Shown here: in pieces, positions 16,283 to 25,961 of the stretch
Layout of the letters: the number at the start of each line of letters is the position of its first letter
Numbering within the stretch: the stretch's first letter is position 1
From: Phaeobacter sp. G2
GTDB taxonomy: Bacteria > Pseudomonadota > Alphaproteobacteria > Rhodobacterales > Rhodobacteraceae
Direction: 5' to 3'
Assembly: GCA_025163595.1 (NCBI GenBank)
Contig: CP104100.1
Span: 2,976,001 to 3,040,000 of the forward strand
DNA length: 64,000 nt
Position numbers and translations under genes: made by a program
Notes under the pieces: generated by a model
What the model was told of the DNA's origin: nothing
Databases searched by the model: none
The model's input: only the letters and a program-made list of their open reading frames with translations

Positions 16283-18557
16283 TCCGTAGTGCTTCCCATA
16301 GTTTCAGCGGTGTGAACGGCATGTCCACTTGCCGCAAGCCCTTGTCCCAGGTGGCATCTTGAACCGCATTGGCCAATGCCGCCAGGGCGCCAACTGTCCC
16401 GGCCTCGCCGCAGCCCTTCATCCCCATCGGGTTTTGGGTCGAGGGCACCGGCTCAGAGGTAAACCCAATCATGGGAACGTCACCGGCGCGCGGCAAGGCG
16501 TAGTCCATAAACGTTGCCGTGAGCAGCTGCCCCTCATCATCATAGACCACATGCTCCATCATCGCCTGGCCCAGCCCCTGCACAACACCGCCATGCACCT
16601 GACCTTCGGCAAGCATAGGATTGATAAGGTTACCAAAATCATCAACGACGGTATAGCGATCCACATGGCAGGTGCCGGTCTCCGGGTCGATCACAACTTC
16701 CGCGAGATGGGCCCCGTTTGGAAACGAGCGCCCCGGCAATTGCGCCCGCGCCGCGTGACGCAGCAAATCAATGCGGCCTTTCGCGCGGGCCATCTCTGCC
16801 ACTTCCAACATCGAAGGCGTCAGGTTTGACCCCGGTGCCCGGAACGTCTCGCCGTCAAAATTGACCGCCTCTTCCTCAACCCCCATTTCCTCTGCCAGGA
16901 AGGGGCTAAAGGCGGCAACCATCACGTCCACGGTCGCCAAGGTGGCATTGGCCTGGGTGGTCACCGAACGCGACCCGCCGGTGCCACCGCCCTTGGCGAT
17001 GCGGTCACTGTCGCCCTGAATGGTCGAGATCATCTCGGCCGGAATACCCGTCTGATCCGCGAGGAACTGGGCATAGACAGTTTCATGCCCCTGCCCGTTG
17101 CTCTGCGTGCCAACATAGATATTCACCCGGCCATCCTCCAGAAATTCGACCTCTGCGCCTTCTGAAGGGTCGCCCAAAATGCTTTCGATATAGTAACACA
17201 GGCCAAGACCACGCAGTTTGCCGGCCTCTGCATCAGCGGCACGACGGGCCGCAAACCCTGCAATATCGGCCTCTTCTTCGGCGCGTGACAGGACCATAGA
17301 AAAATCGCCAACATCATAGCTTTCGCCGGTGACCGTGGCATAGGGGAAATTTCCCGGGGCAATAAAATTGCGACGGTGCAGCTCAAGCGGGTCAACCCCG
17401 AGCTCCCGTGCGGCGCGATCCATCACCCGTTCCAGCACATAAATCGCCTCGGGGCGCCCAGCGCCGCGATAGGCATCCACCTGGGTGGTATTGGTATAGA
17501 TGCCTTCCACCTGCAGCCAGGCGGTTTTGATATCGTAGACCCCGGCCAGGACCCGGCTGAACAGCTGGGTCTGGATCGGTTGGCCAAACTGCGAATTATA
17601 GGCCCCAAGGTTACAGCGGGTCTGCACCCGGTAAGCGGTGATTTTCAGATCCGCGTCAAAGGCCAGTTCCGCCAACGAGGTGAGATCGCGGCCACCGTTG
17701 TCGCTGAGCATCGCCTCGGTGCGGTCCGACATCCAGAACACCGGTTTTTTCAACGCCCTAGCGGCATGAGCGACGACAAAATACTCCGGATAGGTCATCG
17801 CCTTCATGCCAAAGCCACCGCCCACATCGGGCGTCACCACATGCACCTCCTCCTCGGACAGATGCAGCTTGGCTGCTAGTTGGCTTTTGGCCCCCCAGAC
17901 GCCCTGACCCCCATAGGTGAAATGCAAACGCCCCTCGCTCCAGGTGGCAAAACAGCCCCGTGGCTCCATGGCGTTGACGATAATGCGGTTGTCATCCACC
18001 TGCAGCGCCACGGTATGGGCCGCAGCCTCAAAGGCCGCTTGTGTGGCCGCCTCGTCTCCCATGCCCCAGTCAAAGGCGCTGTTGGTTGGCGCTTCTGGGT
18101 GCAACGGCTCGCCACCCGCCTGCAGGTCCAACTTGACCGGCAGATCGTCGATATCCAGCTCAATCAGCTCACCCGCGTCCCGCGCCTTATCCAGCGTGTC
18201 GGCAATCACCACCGCAATGGGTTCCCCGACAAAACGGACCCGGCCATTGGCCAGCATGTGGCGTTCAGGGGCGGCCCCATCGCTGTCATCGCGGTTTTTG
18301 ACCACGGTGGCATCCATGGTGGTGGTCAGCCCCGCCGCCTGCAGGTCAGCCAGGGTCAACACCATATGCACCCCATCGGCGGCGCGGGCCTCTGCCAGAT
18401 CCAGGGTCGAGATTACCCCATGGGCAACCGGACTGCGCAGCACCCAGGCCCGCAGTGCGCCTGCCGGGGCGCAGTCTTCGATATAGTTACCATGCCCGGT
18501 CAGAAACCGCACATCCTCGACCCGTTTGACCGGCTGACTCTTTCCAAATTTTTCCAT
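16263..18557 (-). CDS. Xanthine dehydrogenase family, molybdopterin-binding large subunit (form II CoxL-like)
   Basis: The 764-residue protein is a full-length molybdenum hydroxylase large subunit. VKRVEDVRFLTGHGNYIED opens the protein. VTPDVGGGFGMKAMTYPE is a cofactor contact. The active-site loop is AYRGAGR at about residues 360-366, which marks the form II group, not true CO dehydrogenase with AYXCSFR. The catalytic Glu is in KGCGEAG near 722. The FAD-binding and 2Fe-2S subunits usually encoded alongside are missing from both sides, so this subunit must borrow partners or act differently. The substrate is unknown; form II proteins oxidise varied aldehydes or heterocycles. Confidence 0.9.
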   Translation of the reverse strand: MEKFGKSQPVKRVEDVRFLTGHGNYIEDCAPAGALRAWVLRSPVAHGVISTLDLAEARAADGVHMVLTLADLQAAGLTTTMDATVVKNRDDSDGAAPERHMLANGRVRFVGEPIAVVIADTLDKARDAGELIELDIDDLPVKLDLQAGGEPLHPEAPTNSAFDWGMGDEAATQAAFEAAAHTVALQVDDNRIIVNAMEPRGCFATWSEGRLHFTYGGQGVWGAKSQLAAKLHLSEEEVHVVTPDVGGGFGMKAMTYPEYFVVAHAARALKKPVFWMSDRTEAMLSDNGGRDLTSLAELAFDADLKITAYRVQTRCNLGAYNSQFGQPIQTQLFSRVLAGVYDIKTAWLQVEGIYTNTTQVDAYRGAGRPEAIYVLERVMDRAARELGVDPLELHRRNFIAPGNFPYATVTGESYDVGDFSMVLSRAEEEADIAGFAARRAADAEAGKLRGLGLCYYIESILGDPSEGAEVEFLEDGRVNIYVGTQSNGQGHETVYAQFLADQTGIPAEMISTIQGDSDRIAKGGGTGGSRSVTTQANATLATVDVMVAAFSPFLAEEMGVEEEAVNFDGETFRAPGSNLTPSMLEVAEMARAKGRIDLLRHAARAQLPGRSFPNGAHLAEVVIDPETGTCHVDRYTVVDDFGNLINPMLAEGQVHGGVVQGLGQAMMEHVVYDDEGQLLTATFMDYALPRAGDVPMIGFTSEPVPSTQNPMGMKGCGEAGTVGALAALANAVQDATWDKGLRQVDMPFTPLKLWEALRNGTEAA

Positions 18558-18604
18558 GCTCGCCCCCTGTTCGCGCTGGCTGGTGCTTTAGGGGGACCTT
18601 AGCC

Positions 18605-19756
18605 TTAGTGGCGCGCTTGTCCAGAGAGCTCGATCACCGTCGCCACGTCAGACAACCCGTAGCCATTGAACTGGGTGCTCATGGCGGAAGAATAGGCACC
18701 CAACCCCGGAAACAGCACATAATCCCCGGCCTGGGTATCCGCCGGCAGCGGCAGACCATCTGGCAGTCGATCCAGGCTGTCACAGGTGGGGCCAAAGACA
18801 ACCCGCGGAGTACGCACCGCTTGCCGGTGGATGCCTGTGGCGCTGACCACCTCAACCCGCCCGGGAAGCCCCATATCACGGATATCAACCAGACCGCCGT
18901 AGATCCCATCGTTCAGGAACACCCTCTCGCCGCCTTGGCGCATGCCCTTGATCCGCGCCGCCAGGGTGAAGGATTCAGAAACCATCGCCCGACCCGGTTC
19001 GCAAATCAGCTGCGGGTGGTTGGCGCCAAAGGCCGCAACCACGGCGCCTTTGATGGCTGTAAAGACCCGCTCCAGATCCGGCGCCACCCCATCGCGGTTA
19101 GCGGCAAAGCCCCCGCCCACATTCAGCCGGGCAATCGACACCCCCGCCGCCTCAACAATGCGCTTGGCCGCATGGATGTATTCAACCCAGGCCGCAGCAT
19201 CCTCACACTGGGTGCCGGGATGAAAACACAGCGCCGGGGTCCAGCCCTCAGCGGCGACCCGTTTCAGCAAGGCAACGGCCTCATCCGGGGCAGCGCCAAA
19301 TTTGCTGCCAAAATCATAGGCCGCGCCCTCCACCGGCAAGGCAAAACGCACTGCGATTTCCTTGTCACGGGGCACGGCGGCCAGCTTATCCAGCTCGGAT
19401 TGCTCATCCACCGACCAGCTGGCCACATCCTGAGAGATCCCCGCTGCGATTTCAGCCATAGAACGCACCGGGTTGTTGTAATGCATCACCGCGTCAGGGC
19501 TGGCCAGGCGTACGGCCGCCATCTCCGCCGGAGAGGCCACGTCAAAGGCCGAGATCCCGGCCGCCACCAAATTCGACAGCACCGCCTGGTGCGGGTTGGC
19601 CTTGACCGCATAGGTGACCACCCCGTCAAAACCCGCCTGAAACCGCTGCGCCACCTGGTGCAGCACCCGTGGCGAGAAATAAAGGATCGGGTGATCCGGG
19701 TTGTGTCGCGCCAGGTGAGTTTCAGGGTCAAGCCATAGGGGGGGGATCTGCTGCAT
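18605..19756 (-). CDS. PLP-dependent ornithine/diaminopimelate-type decarboxylase (ornithine decarboxylase)
   Basis: This type III-fold decarboxylase, 384 residues from ATG 19756, makes putrescine from ornithine if the family assignment is right. The PLP lysine is in TYAVKANP at about residue 52. HPGTQCED, CEPGRAM, the C-terminal active-site Cys in GPTCDSLD, and FPGLGAYSSAMSTQFNGYG all match eukaryotic-type ODC. The ATG at 19756 aligns with where homologues begin; a second ATG at 19771 adds five residues. The gene is divergent from an Lrp-type regulator with about 100 bp between them. Lysine/ornithine dual specificity is possible. Confidence 0.87.
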   Translation of the reverse strand: MQQIPPLWLDPETHLARHNPDHPILYFSPRVLHQVAQRFQAGFDGVVTYAVKANPHQAVLSNLVAAGISAFDVASPAEMAAVRLASPDAVMHYNNPVRSMAEIAAGISQDVASWSVDEQSELDKLAAVPRDKEIAVRFALPVEGAAYDFGSKFGAAPDEAVALLKRVAAEGWTPALCFHPGTQCEDAAAWVEYIHAAKRIVEAAGVSIARLNVGGGFAANRDGVAPDLERVFTAIKGAVVAAFGANHPQLICEPGRAMVSESFTLAARIKGMRQGGERVFLNDGIYGGLVDIRDMGLPGRVEVVSATGIHRQAVRTPRVVFGPTCDSLDRLPDGLPLPADTQAGDYVLFPGLGAYSSAMSTQFNGYGLSDVATVIELSGQARH

Positions 19757-19833
19757 CTGGTAAAGCCTCATAGTGTTTTGCTTATTTTCCGTCGCTTTGG
19801 CGTCGATATCCCCCGGCATTTCGACTAGGGTGA

Positions 19834-19845
19834 CGAAAAATTTCG
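19834..19845. promoter_or_regulatory. Short palindrome between decarboxylase and Lrp regulator
   Basis: CGAAA-AA-TTTCG lies 19 bases upstream of the regulator ATG within the 108-bp divergent gap. Lrp-type proteins bind AT-centred dyads of this kind, so it is a candidate operator. The arms are only 5 bp and chance occurrence is possible. Confidence 0.3.
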
Positions 19846-19864
19846 GCAAATTGCAGGCCACAGC

Positions 19865-20299
19865 ATGAAAACAGACGAAACTGACCAGCAGCTTTTGACC
19901 CTGTTGCGAGAAAACGCCCGCCGCCCGGTCTCCGACCTTGCCCGCGCGCTTGGGCTCGCCCGCACCACGGTGCAGGCCCGGATTGAGCGGCTGGAAACCA
20001 CCGGCGCAATTGAGGGCTATACTCTGCGCGCCTCGGCGGCGACGCGCCCGCCGTTGCAGGCCACGGTGCTGATCTCGATCGAGCCAAGGTCCGGCCCCGA
20101 GGTGCTGTCCCGGCTGCGCAGCCTGTCGGGGGTTGAGGTGGTGCATACCACCTCCGGGCGGTTTGATCTTTTGGCCCAGGTGGTGGCCCAGACCACAGCC
20201 GAGCTGGATCAGACCATAGATCGCATTGGCGAGGCCCGTGGCGTGCGCTCCTCCGAGAGCCTGATCCATCTGGCCACCAAGCTGGATCGCACCCCCTAG
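19865..20299 (+). CDS. Lrp/AsnC-family transcriptional regulator
   Basis: This 144-residue protein has an N-terminal helix-turn-helix (about residues 20-42, [20 protein letters not shown]) and a C-terminal RAM domain (about 65-140). The latter has the usual strand pattern and [14 protein letters not shown]. It is divergent from the ornithine decarboxylase gene, which suggests control of polyamine synthesis by an amino acid ligand such as ornithine or arginine; that is inference from position. No clear ribosome binding site precedes the ATG. Confidence 0.87.
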   Translation: MKTDETDQQLLTLLRENARRPVSDLARALGLARTTVQARIERLETTGAIEGYTLRASAATRPPLQATVLISIEPRSGPEVLSRLRSLSGVEVVHTTSGRFDLLAQVVAQTTAELDQTIDRIGEARGVRSSESLIHLATKLDRTP

Positions 20300-20402
20300 G
20301 CGCTGGCCTTTTTACCTGCAAACCCAGCGATGGCTTTCCCTTTGCCTGTCCATTCGTTATTGGATGCAGCAACCCGAATTCAACCGACGCAGGACGACCC
20401 TC

Positions 20403-23400
20403 ATGGCACTGGACAAGACATTCGACGCGGCCGAAGCTGAAAGCCGCCTATACAAAGCCTGGGAAGAGGCCGGCTGCTTTAAAGCAGGCGCCAATGCCAA
20501 GCCTGAGGCCTCGACCTATTGCATCATGATCCCGCCGCCAAACGTCACCGGCGTTCTGCACATGGGCCATGCCTTTAACAACACGCTGCAGGACATCCTG
20601 ATCCGCTGGAAGCGCATGCAGGGCTTTGACACCCTGTGGCAGCCGGGATGTGACCACGCAGGTATTGCGACGCAAATGGTTGTTGAGCGAGAGCTCGCCA
20701 AAGAAGGCAAGAAACGCACCGACTTTAGCCGCCCTGACTTCCTGGCCAAGATCTGGGAATGGAAAGAGCAGTCCGGCGGGACCATCATTGAGCAGCTCAA
20801 ACGCCTTGGCGCCTCCTGCGACTTTGACCGCACCGCCTTTACCATGGCAGGCGCAGCTGGCGACACCCGTACGGGCCACGAGAACTCGCCCAATTTCCAC
20901 GATGCCGTGATCAAGGTTTTTGTGGAGATGTACAACAAAGGCCTGATCTATCGCGGCAAGCGCCTGGTCAACTGGGACCCGCATTTTGAAACCGCGATCT
21001 CGGATCTGGAGGTCGAGAACATCGAGACCCCCGGCCATATGTGGCACTTCAAATACCCGCTGGCAGGTGGTGCCACCTATACTTATATCGAGAAGGACGA
21101 GGACGGCAATGTTACGCTCGAAGAAGAGCGCGACTATATCTCCATCGCCACGACACGTCCCGAAACCATGCTGGGTGATGGCGCGGTTGCGGTGCACCCC
21201 TCGGATGAACGCTACGCGCCCATCGTGGGCATGCTCTGCGAGATTCCCGTTGGTCCCAAGGCGCAGCGCCGCCTGATCCCGATCATCACGGATGAATACC
21301 CCGACAAAGACTTTGGTTCCGGCGCGGTGAAAATCACCGGTGCCCATGATTTCAACGACTATCAGGTCGCCAAGCGCGGCGGCATTCCGATGTATAACCT
21401 GATGGACACCAAGGCCAATATGCGCAGCGACGGCGCGCCCTATGTTGAGGAAGCCACCACCGCCCAGGCGATTGCCAATGGCGAGGCAGAGTTCACCGAG
21501 GCCAGCATCGCCGCGATGAACCTGGTGCCGGAAGAATACCGCGGCCTGACCCGCGAAGAGGCCCGTAGGGCGGTGATCGCTGACATCACTGCCGAGGGTC
21601 TCGCCGTGATGGTGACCGAGACCAAAACGGTCAAAGACGAGGACGGCAACGAGACTGAGGTCTCGGAGGTCGTGCCTTATGTTGAGGCCAAGCCAATCAT
21701 GCAGCCCTTTGGCGACCGCTCCAAAGTGGTGATCGAGCCGATGCTGACCGACCAGTGGTTTGTTGAGACCGACAAGATCGTCGGCCCGGCGCTGGACGCG
21801 GTGAAAGACGGCACCGTCAAGATCCTGCCCGAGAGCGGCGAGAAGACCTATTATCACTGGCTGGAAAACATCGAGCCCTGGTGCATCTCGCGCCAGCTGT
21901 GGTGGGGCCACCAGATCCCGGTTTGGTACGGGCCAAAAGTCGCAGTTGATGAAGCCGGGGCCCCTCTTTCGCCCTCCCCCCTTGATTACAGCGAAGTCGT
22001 CGCATTCTGTGGGGCTGACTTCCATGAAGCATGTAAGAAAGCTGATGAGTACTACAACAAATTTCACCTGGGATTAGGCGGTTACACAGAACTCGAAGCT
22101 GGTGATAGCTTTGCTGATTTCAAAGACGAGAGCAATGAGTTCTGGTGGGAAGGCCAAGCCTACGCGCACCTAATGCGCGACCCCGACGTGCTGGACACCT
22201 GGTTCTCTTCTGGCCTCTGGCCGATTGGCACCCTGGGCTGGCCCGAGTGGAGCGAGGAAACCTCGAAATACTTCCCTACCTCAACGCTGGTCACCGGTCA
22301 GGACATCCTGTTCTTCTGGGTGGCGCGGATGATGATGATGCAGATGGCGGTTCTGGATCAGGACCTCCCCGTCGAGCAGCGCATCCCCTTCGACACCGTC
22401 TACCTGCATGGGCTGGTGCGTGACGCCAAGGGCAAGAAGATGTCCAAATCCACTGGCAACGTGGTGGATCCTCTGGAAATCATTGACGAATACGGCGCCG
22501 ATGCGCTGCGCTTTACCAATGCCTCCATGGCCTCCCTTGGTGGCGTGCTGAAACTGGATATGCAGCGTATCGCCGGCTACCGGAACTTTGGCACCAAACT
22601 GTGGAATGCGGTGAACTTTGCCAATTTCAACGAGGTCTATGATGAGGCCAAACCTGGCTATTCCTGCCCGGATGCACAGGCAGCCGTAAACCAGTGGATC
22701 ATTGGCGAAACCGCCAAGGTCCGCGTTGAGGTCGACGCCGCGCTTGAGGCCTACCGTTTCAACGATGCGGCGCTGTCGCTTTATGCCTTTGTCTGGGGCA
22801 AGGTCTGTGACTGGTATATCGAACTCTCCAAGCCGCTGTTTGGCTCAGAGGATGAGGCGGTGATCAATGAGACCCGCCAGACCCTGGGCTGGGTGCTGGA
22901 TCAATGTATGGTGCTGTTGCACCCCATCATGCCCTTCATCACCGAAGAGCTGTGGGGCAAGACCGCCAAGCGCGACACTATGCTGGTGCATGCAGATTGG
23001 CCCACATATGGGCTGGAGCTGGTCAACGAGGCGGCGGATACGGAAATGACCTGGGTCATCACCACCATTGAAAACATCCGCTCGGCCCGCGCCCAGATGA
23101 ACGTACCTGCCGGCTCCAAAATCCCGATGGTTGTCACCCAGTTTGATGATGCGGCCCGCGCCGCCTGGGAGGCCAACGAAACCATGATCAAGAAGCTCGC
23201 CCGCGTGGTGAGCCTGGATCAGGTGGAGAGCTTCCCCAAAGGCTGCGCCAGCGTTGCCGCACCCGGTGCCAGCTTTGGCCTGCCCCTGGCGGATATTATC
23301 GACGTGGACGCGGAAAAGGCGCGGCTGAAGAAAAACCTCGGCAAACTGGCCAAAGAGCTGGGCGGGCTGCGCGGTCGGCTCAAGAACCCCAAATTTGTCG

Positions 23401-23510
23401 CCTCGGCGCCGGATGAGGTGGTGGCAGAGGCCCGCGAGAACCTCGCCTTACGCGAAGAGGAAGAAGCCAAGCTGCAAGACGCCCTGTCGCGCCTGCAGGA
23501 AATTGAATAA
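20403..23510 (+). CDS. valS: Valyl-tRNA synthetase
   Basis: This 1035-residue class I synthetase charges tRNA-Val. The HIGH motif is HMGH at about residues 53-56 within [14 protein letters not shown], and KMSKS lies at about 679-683. The editing domain lies between, followed by the anticodon-binding domain and a C-terminal tRNA-binding coiled coil (about 965-1030). The ATG at 20403 gives [13 protein letters not shown], the typical N-terminus; an upstream in-frame ATG adds 13 unlikely residues. Residues about 516-592 (bases 21950-22180) form an insertion before [11 protein letters not shown]. Its base composition and codon choice differ from the rest of the gene, with more A+T and rare codons such as TTA. 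Confidence 0.97.
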   Translation: MALDKTFDAAEAESRLYKAWEEAGCFKAGANAKPEASTYCIMIPPPNVTGVLHMGHAFNNTLQDILIRWKRMQGFDTLWQPGCDHAGIATQMVVERELAKEGKKRTDFSRPDFLAKIWEWKEQSGGTIIEQLKRLGASCDFDRTAFTMAGAAGDTRTGHENSPNFHDAVIKVFVEMYNKGLIYRGKRLVNWDPHFETAISDLEVENIETPGHMWHFKYPLAGGATYTYIEKDEDGNVTLEEERDYISIATTRPETMLGDGAVAVHPSDERYAPIVGMLCEIPVGPKAQRRLIPIITDEYPDKDFGSGAVKITGAHDFNDYQVAKRGGIPMYNLMDTKANMRSDGAPYVEEATTAQAIANGEAEFTEASIAAMNLVPEEYRGLTREEARRAVIADITAEGLAVMVTETKTVKDEDGNETEVSEVVPYVEAKPIMQPFGDRSKVVIEPMLTDQWFVETDKIVGPALDAVKDGTVKILPESGEKTYYHWLENIEPWCISRQLWWGHQIPVWYGPKVAVDEAGAPLSPSPLDYSEVVAFCGADFHEACKKADEYYNKFHLGLGGYTELEAGDSFADFKDESNEFWWEGQAYAHLMRDPDVLDTWFSSGLWPIGTLGWPEWSEETSKYFPTSTLVTGQDILFFWVARMMMMQMAVLDQDLPVEQRIPFDTVYLHGLVRDAKGKKMSKSTGNVVDPLEIIDEYGADALRFTNASMASLGGVLKLDMQRIAGYRNFGTKLWNAVNFANFNEVYDEAKPGYSCPDAQAAVNQWIIGETAKVRVEVDAALEAYRFNDAALSLYAFVWGKVCDWYIELSKPLFGSEDEAVINETRQTLGWVLDQCMVLLHPIMPFITEELWGKTAKRDTMLVHADWPTYGLELVNEAADTEMTWVITTIENIRSARAQMNVPAGSKIPMVVTQFDDAARAAWEANETMIKKLARVVSLDQVESFPKGCASVAAPGASFGLPLADIIDVDAEKARLKKNLGKLAKELGGLRGRLKNPKFVASAPDEVVAEARENLALREEEEAKLQDALSRLQEIE

Positions 23511-23542
23511 GGCAACCGCCGCTCTCGAACGGATACGCACCA

Positions 23543-23572
23543 AAAAACGCCCGCCACCGCGCGGGCGTTTTT
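23543..23572 (+). terminator. Rho-independent terminator of valS
   Basis: AAAAACGCCCG pairs with CGGGCGTTTTT around a short GC-rich loop, 32 bases after the stop codon. Confidence 0.9.
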
Positions 23573-23706
23573 CATATATGCGACGTGTATTTTTGTTATT
23601 TTTTGGTATTTTCACGCGCTTACGGGGAAAATGTCTGGCAGCTCACCATTGTCTTTGCCGTGGTTCTGTATCAGCTTGTTGCAAACTGCATGAGGGAGTT
23701 CTGAAA

Positions 23707-24000
23707 ATGCCAAAGGGCTATTGGGTCGCGCATGTCGATGTTGACGACCTGGACCGGTACAAGGAATATGTCGCAGCCAATGCCGCACCTTTTGCCGAGT
23801 ATGGCGCACGCTTTCTGGTACGGGGTGGGCCGAAAGAGGTGCGCGAAGGTGCGATGCGCGCCCGCACCGTGGTGATCGAATTCAAGGATTTCACAACAGC
23901 AAAATCCTGTTATGATAGTGTGTCTTATCAAGACGCCAAAGCGCTACGTGATCCGGTTTCTACCGGCGACATGGAGATTATCGAAGGCTACGATAGCTAA
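23707..24000 (+). CDS. DUF1330-family protein
   Basis: The 97-residue product is a single DUF1330 domain, a dimeric alpha-beta barrel-like fold. MPKGYWVAHVDVDDLDRYKE is the family N-terminus, and FKDFTTAKSCYDSVSYQDAK the conserved middle. The function of the family is not established. The ATG at 23707 follows GAGGGA at good spacing. The gene has its own short leader between the valS terminator and the TerB-like pair. Confidence 0.9.
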   Translation: MPKGYWVAHVDVDDLDRYKEYVAANAAPFAEYGARFLVRGGPKEVREGAMRARTVVIEFKDFTTAKSCYDSVSYQDAKALRDPVSTGDMEIIEGYDS

Positions 24001-24159
24001 CATCAACAGATTGACCAGCTGGCACATTCTGGGGTTCCCAGCGCGTTGACTGGTCAGGTTTCCGGGTCAGAGATATCGACCCAACCATCGATTAAAATAG
24101 TATGGCCAGCTGCGTTTCGCCGCCGCCACCGGCCCCTAGATCCACGGAGTATCCCTGGC

Positions 24160-24627
24160 ATGCTCAAGAAACTTTTTCAGGCCTTCCGGCCCAACGATCC
24201 GCCGGCCCTTCCTGATCCGGATGCCGAACTGGCTTTGGGGGCTTTGCTGGTGCGCGTCGCAAAATCGGACCGCGAATATAAGCTGGAAGAGATCAGCCTG
24301 ATTGATCGGATCCTGTCGCGACTGTATCAACACGACGCCCTTGAGGCTGCCAAGGTCCGGGCGACCTGTGAGAAATTGCATTCCGCCGCCCCCGAGACCG
24401 ACACCTTTGGCCGCCTGATCCGCGAGACCACCGGGCTGGACGAACGTCTGGCCGCCCTGGATGCCCTGTGGGAAGTTGTGCTGGCCGACAATAATGAACA
24501 CGAAGGCGAAGTTCGCATTCTTGAAGAGGCCTATAAGGCGATGGGCCTGTCCTTTGCAGACAATGAGGCCGCGCGGACAAAAGCCCAGGTCAAGCTCCTG
24601 GCAAGCCAAGGGGACAATAATGTTTAA
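24160..24627 (+). CDS. TerB-like (tellurite-resistance-type) protein, first copy
   Basis: The 155-residue protein has the all-helical TerB/DjlA N-terminal-like fold. ELALGALLVRVAKSDREYKLEEISLIDRIL is the first acidic helix pair, and ALDALWEVVLADNNEHEGEVRILEEAY the second. In this family the acidic residues bind a divalent metal. No other ter genes are present, so tellurite resistance itself is not supported. The ATG at 24160 has GGAG upstream. The 3' end overlaps the second copy by 8 bp (AATGTTTAA), so translation is coupled. The two copies are clearly related and probably arose by tandem duplication. Confidence 0.85.
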   Translation: MLKKLFQAFRPNDPPALPDPDAELALGALLVRVAKSDREYKLEEISLIDRILSRLYQHDALEAAKVRATCEKLHSAAPETDTFGRLIRETTGLDERLAALDALWEVVLADNNEHEGEVRILEEAYKAMGLSFADNEAARTKAQVKLLASQGDNNV

Positions 24628-25060
24628 AGAACTTCTGGCCCGCCTTTTGGCCCCCGCACCAGAACCATTGACGGATGAAGGCGCCCGCATGGCGCTTACT
24701 GCGCTATTGGTCCGGATCGCCCGCTCTGATCAAAACTATTCTGAAGTCGAGAAAGATCGCATAGATCGCATTATCTGCTCGCGGTTTGACCAGGATACTG
24801 GGGGCGCGATCATTCTGCGCGAACAGGCCGAGGCAATGGAGGCCGAGGCCCCCGATACGGTGCGCTTTACCCGCGCCATCAAAGAGGCTGTCAGCCTGGA
24901 AGATCGCATTGGTGTCGTCGAAGCCATGTGGCAAGTGGTACTGGCGGATGGCCACCGCGACGCTGGTGAAGATGCTTTGATGCGGCTCACCGCAAATCTT
25001 CTGGGCGTCAACGACCTGGAAAGTGCCCAGGCCCGCAAACGGATGGAGGCAGCCATATGA
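24620..25060 (+). CDS. TerB-like protein, second copy
   Basis: The 146-residue protein parallels its upstream neighbour along its length (MALTALLVRIARSDQNYSEVEKDRIDRII and VVEAMWQVVLADGHRDAGED). The acidic, metal-ligand-like residues D, E and D sit at matching places. It starts inside the last codons of copy one and ends with an ATGA overlap with the next gene, a chain of coupled starts typical of subunits made in fixed ratio. The two copies may form a heterodimer. No membrane segment or signal is present. Confidence 0.83.
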   Translation: MFKELLARLLAPAPEPLTDEGARMALTALLVRIARSDQNYSEVEKDRIDRIICSRFDQDTGGAIILREQAEAMEAEAPDTVRFTRAIKEAVSLEDRIGVVEAMWQVVLADGHRDAGEDALMRLTANLLGVNDLESAQARKRMEAAI

Positions 25061-25824
25061 TTGCCTTTCTCGGCATGTATGACAGGCCTGAAACCGCTGC
25101 GGCCAATGACCTGCTCTGGTCTGCCATTCGCTACAATCTGGAAAACGGGCCGGCGACCCTTTCCCGCGAGATTGAGCCATGGTCAGCCTGGAGCTCACCC
25201 GACCTTTTGTTGGCGCAGACCTGCGGCTGCCCCTTCCGTACCCGATTGTATGGCGAGGTAGAGCTGGTAGGCACCCCGGACTATGGCCTGCCAGATTGTG
25301 CGCCCGGGTTTTATCGCAGCGTATTGATCGCCAAAAAATCCGCTGCCACGCCACGGCTGGAACAATTCGACCGGGGGCGTTTTGCCTATAATGATGCCTT
25401 GTCGCAATCCGGCTGGGCAGCCCCGCTGATCCACCTGCAAGACCGCAGTATCCTACCGGGCGCCCTGATCGAAACCGGCAGCCATCGCGGCTCTGCCCAA
25501 GCGGTGGCCGAAGGGCGCGCTGATTTTGCCGCTCTCGACCTGTTGTCCTGGGAGATGATCCAGACCTACGATGATTTTGCGGATGAACTGTCCGTTGTTG
25601 ATCTCACTGTACCAACCCCTGGCCTGCCCTTTATCACCGCATTAAACCAGGACCCTACAACGCTGTTTCTGGCGATAAAATCCGCAATTGACTCTCTGGA
25701 TGAAACGACGCGCGCCACTCTCAGGCTGAAAGGGTTCTTGCACATTCCAACCAGCGAGTACCTGGCAGTGCCAACGCCTCCGGGGCCGGTCCTGACAGGG
25801 CTAAAGATCAAGGCACGCGGTTAG
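25057..25824 (+). CDS. PhnD-like substrate-binding-fold protein without signal peptide
   Basis: The 255-residue product has the type 2 periplasmic-binding fold of the phosphate/phosphite/phosphonate (PhnD) group. Examples are LLWSAIRYNLENGPATLSREIEPWSAW, then GRFAYNDALSQSG and GSHRGSAQAVAEGRADFAALD, the usual strand that closes the ligand cleft. It lacks an export signal and starts directly with MIAFLGMYDRPE, so it is probably cytoplasmic. The ATG at 25057 overlaps the TerB copy-two stop (ATGA). No permease or ATPase is adjacent; the ABC genes downstream belong to another family. A ligand-sensing partner of the TerB pair is possible. Confidence 0.78.
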   Translation: MIAFLGMYDRPETAAANDLLWSAIRYNLENGPATLSREIEPWSAWSSPDLLLAQTCGCPFRTRLYGEVELVGTPDYGLPDCAPGFYRSVLIAKKSAATPRLEQFDRGRFAYNDALSQSGWAAPLIHLQDRSILPGALIETGSHRGSAQAVAEGRADFAALDLLSWEMIQTYDDFADELSVVDLTVPTPGLPFITALNQDPTTLFLAIKSAIDSLDETTRATLRLKGFLHIPTSEYLAVPTPPGPVLTGLKIKARG

Positions 25825-25961
25825 TGCACAGCTGCCCATTTCGAAGACTGTGACCTCCTTTCCGTGCAGTTATCCTGAATACTTCCCGGTTTTGACATTG
25901 CATTCAGCCATTTTTTCGGTCCAATTAGAGCGAGTTTTTTTCACAACTGGGCGAAACCGTT

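Noticed and set aside
16263..18557. True aerobic CO dehydrogenase (CoxL form I).
   Set aside because: The active-site loop reads AYRGAGR, not AYXCSFR, and coxM/coxS are absent.
19772..20269. A long N-terminal extension of the ornithine decarboxylase frame (554 residues in total).
   Set aside because: The extension is antisense to the Lrp-type regulator gene and lacks decarboxylase similarity; the true start is near 19756.
20448..22067. A 539-residue open frame on the minus strand.
   Set aside because: It is a shadow of valS, produced by codon bias at high GC. It has no ribosome binding site or family character.
24160..25060. Tellurite resistance operon.
   Set aside because: Only TerB-like folds are present; terC, terD, terZ and other partners are missing.
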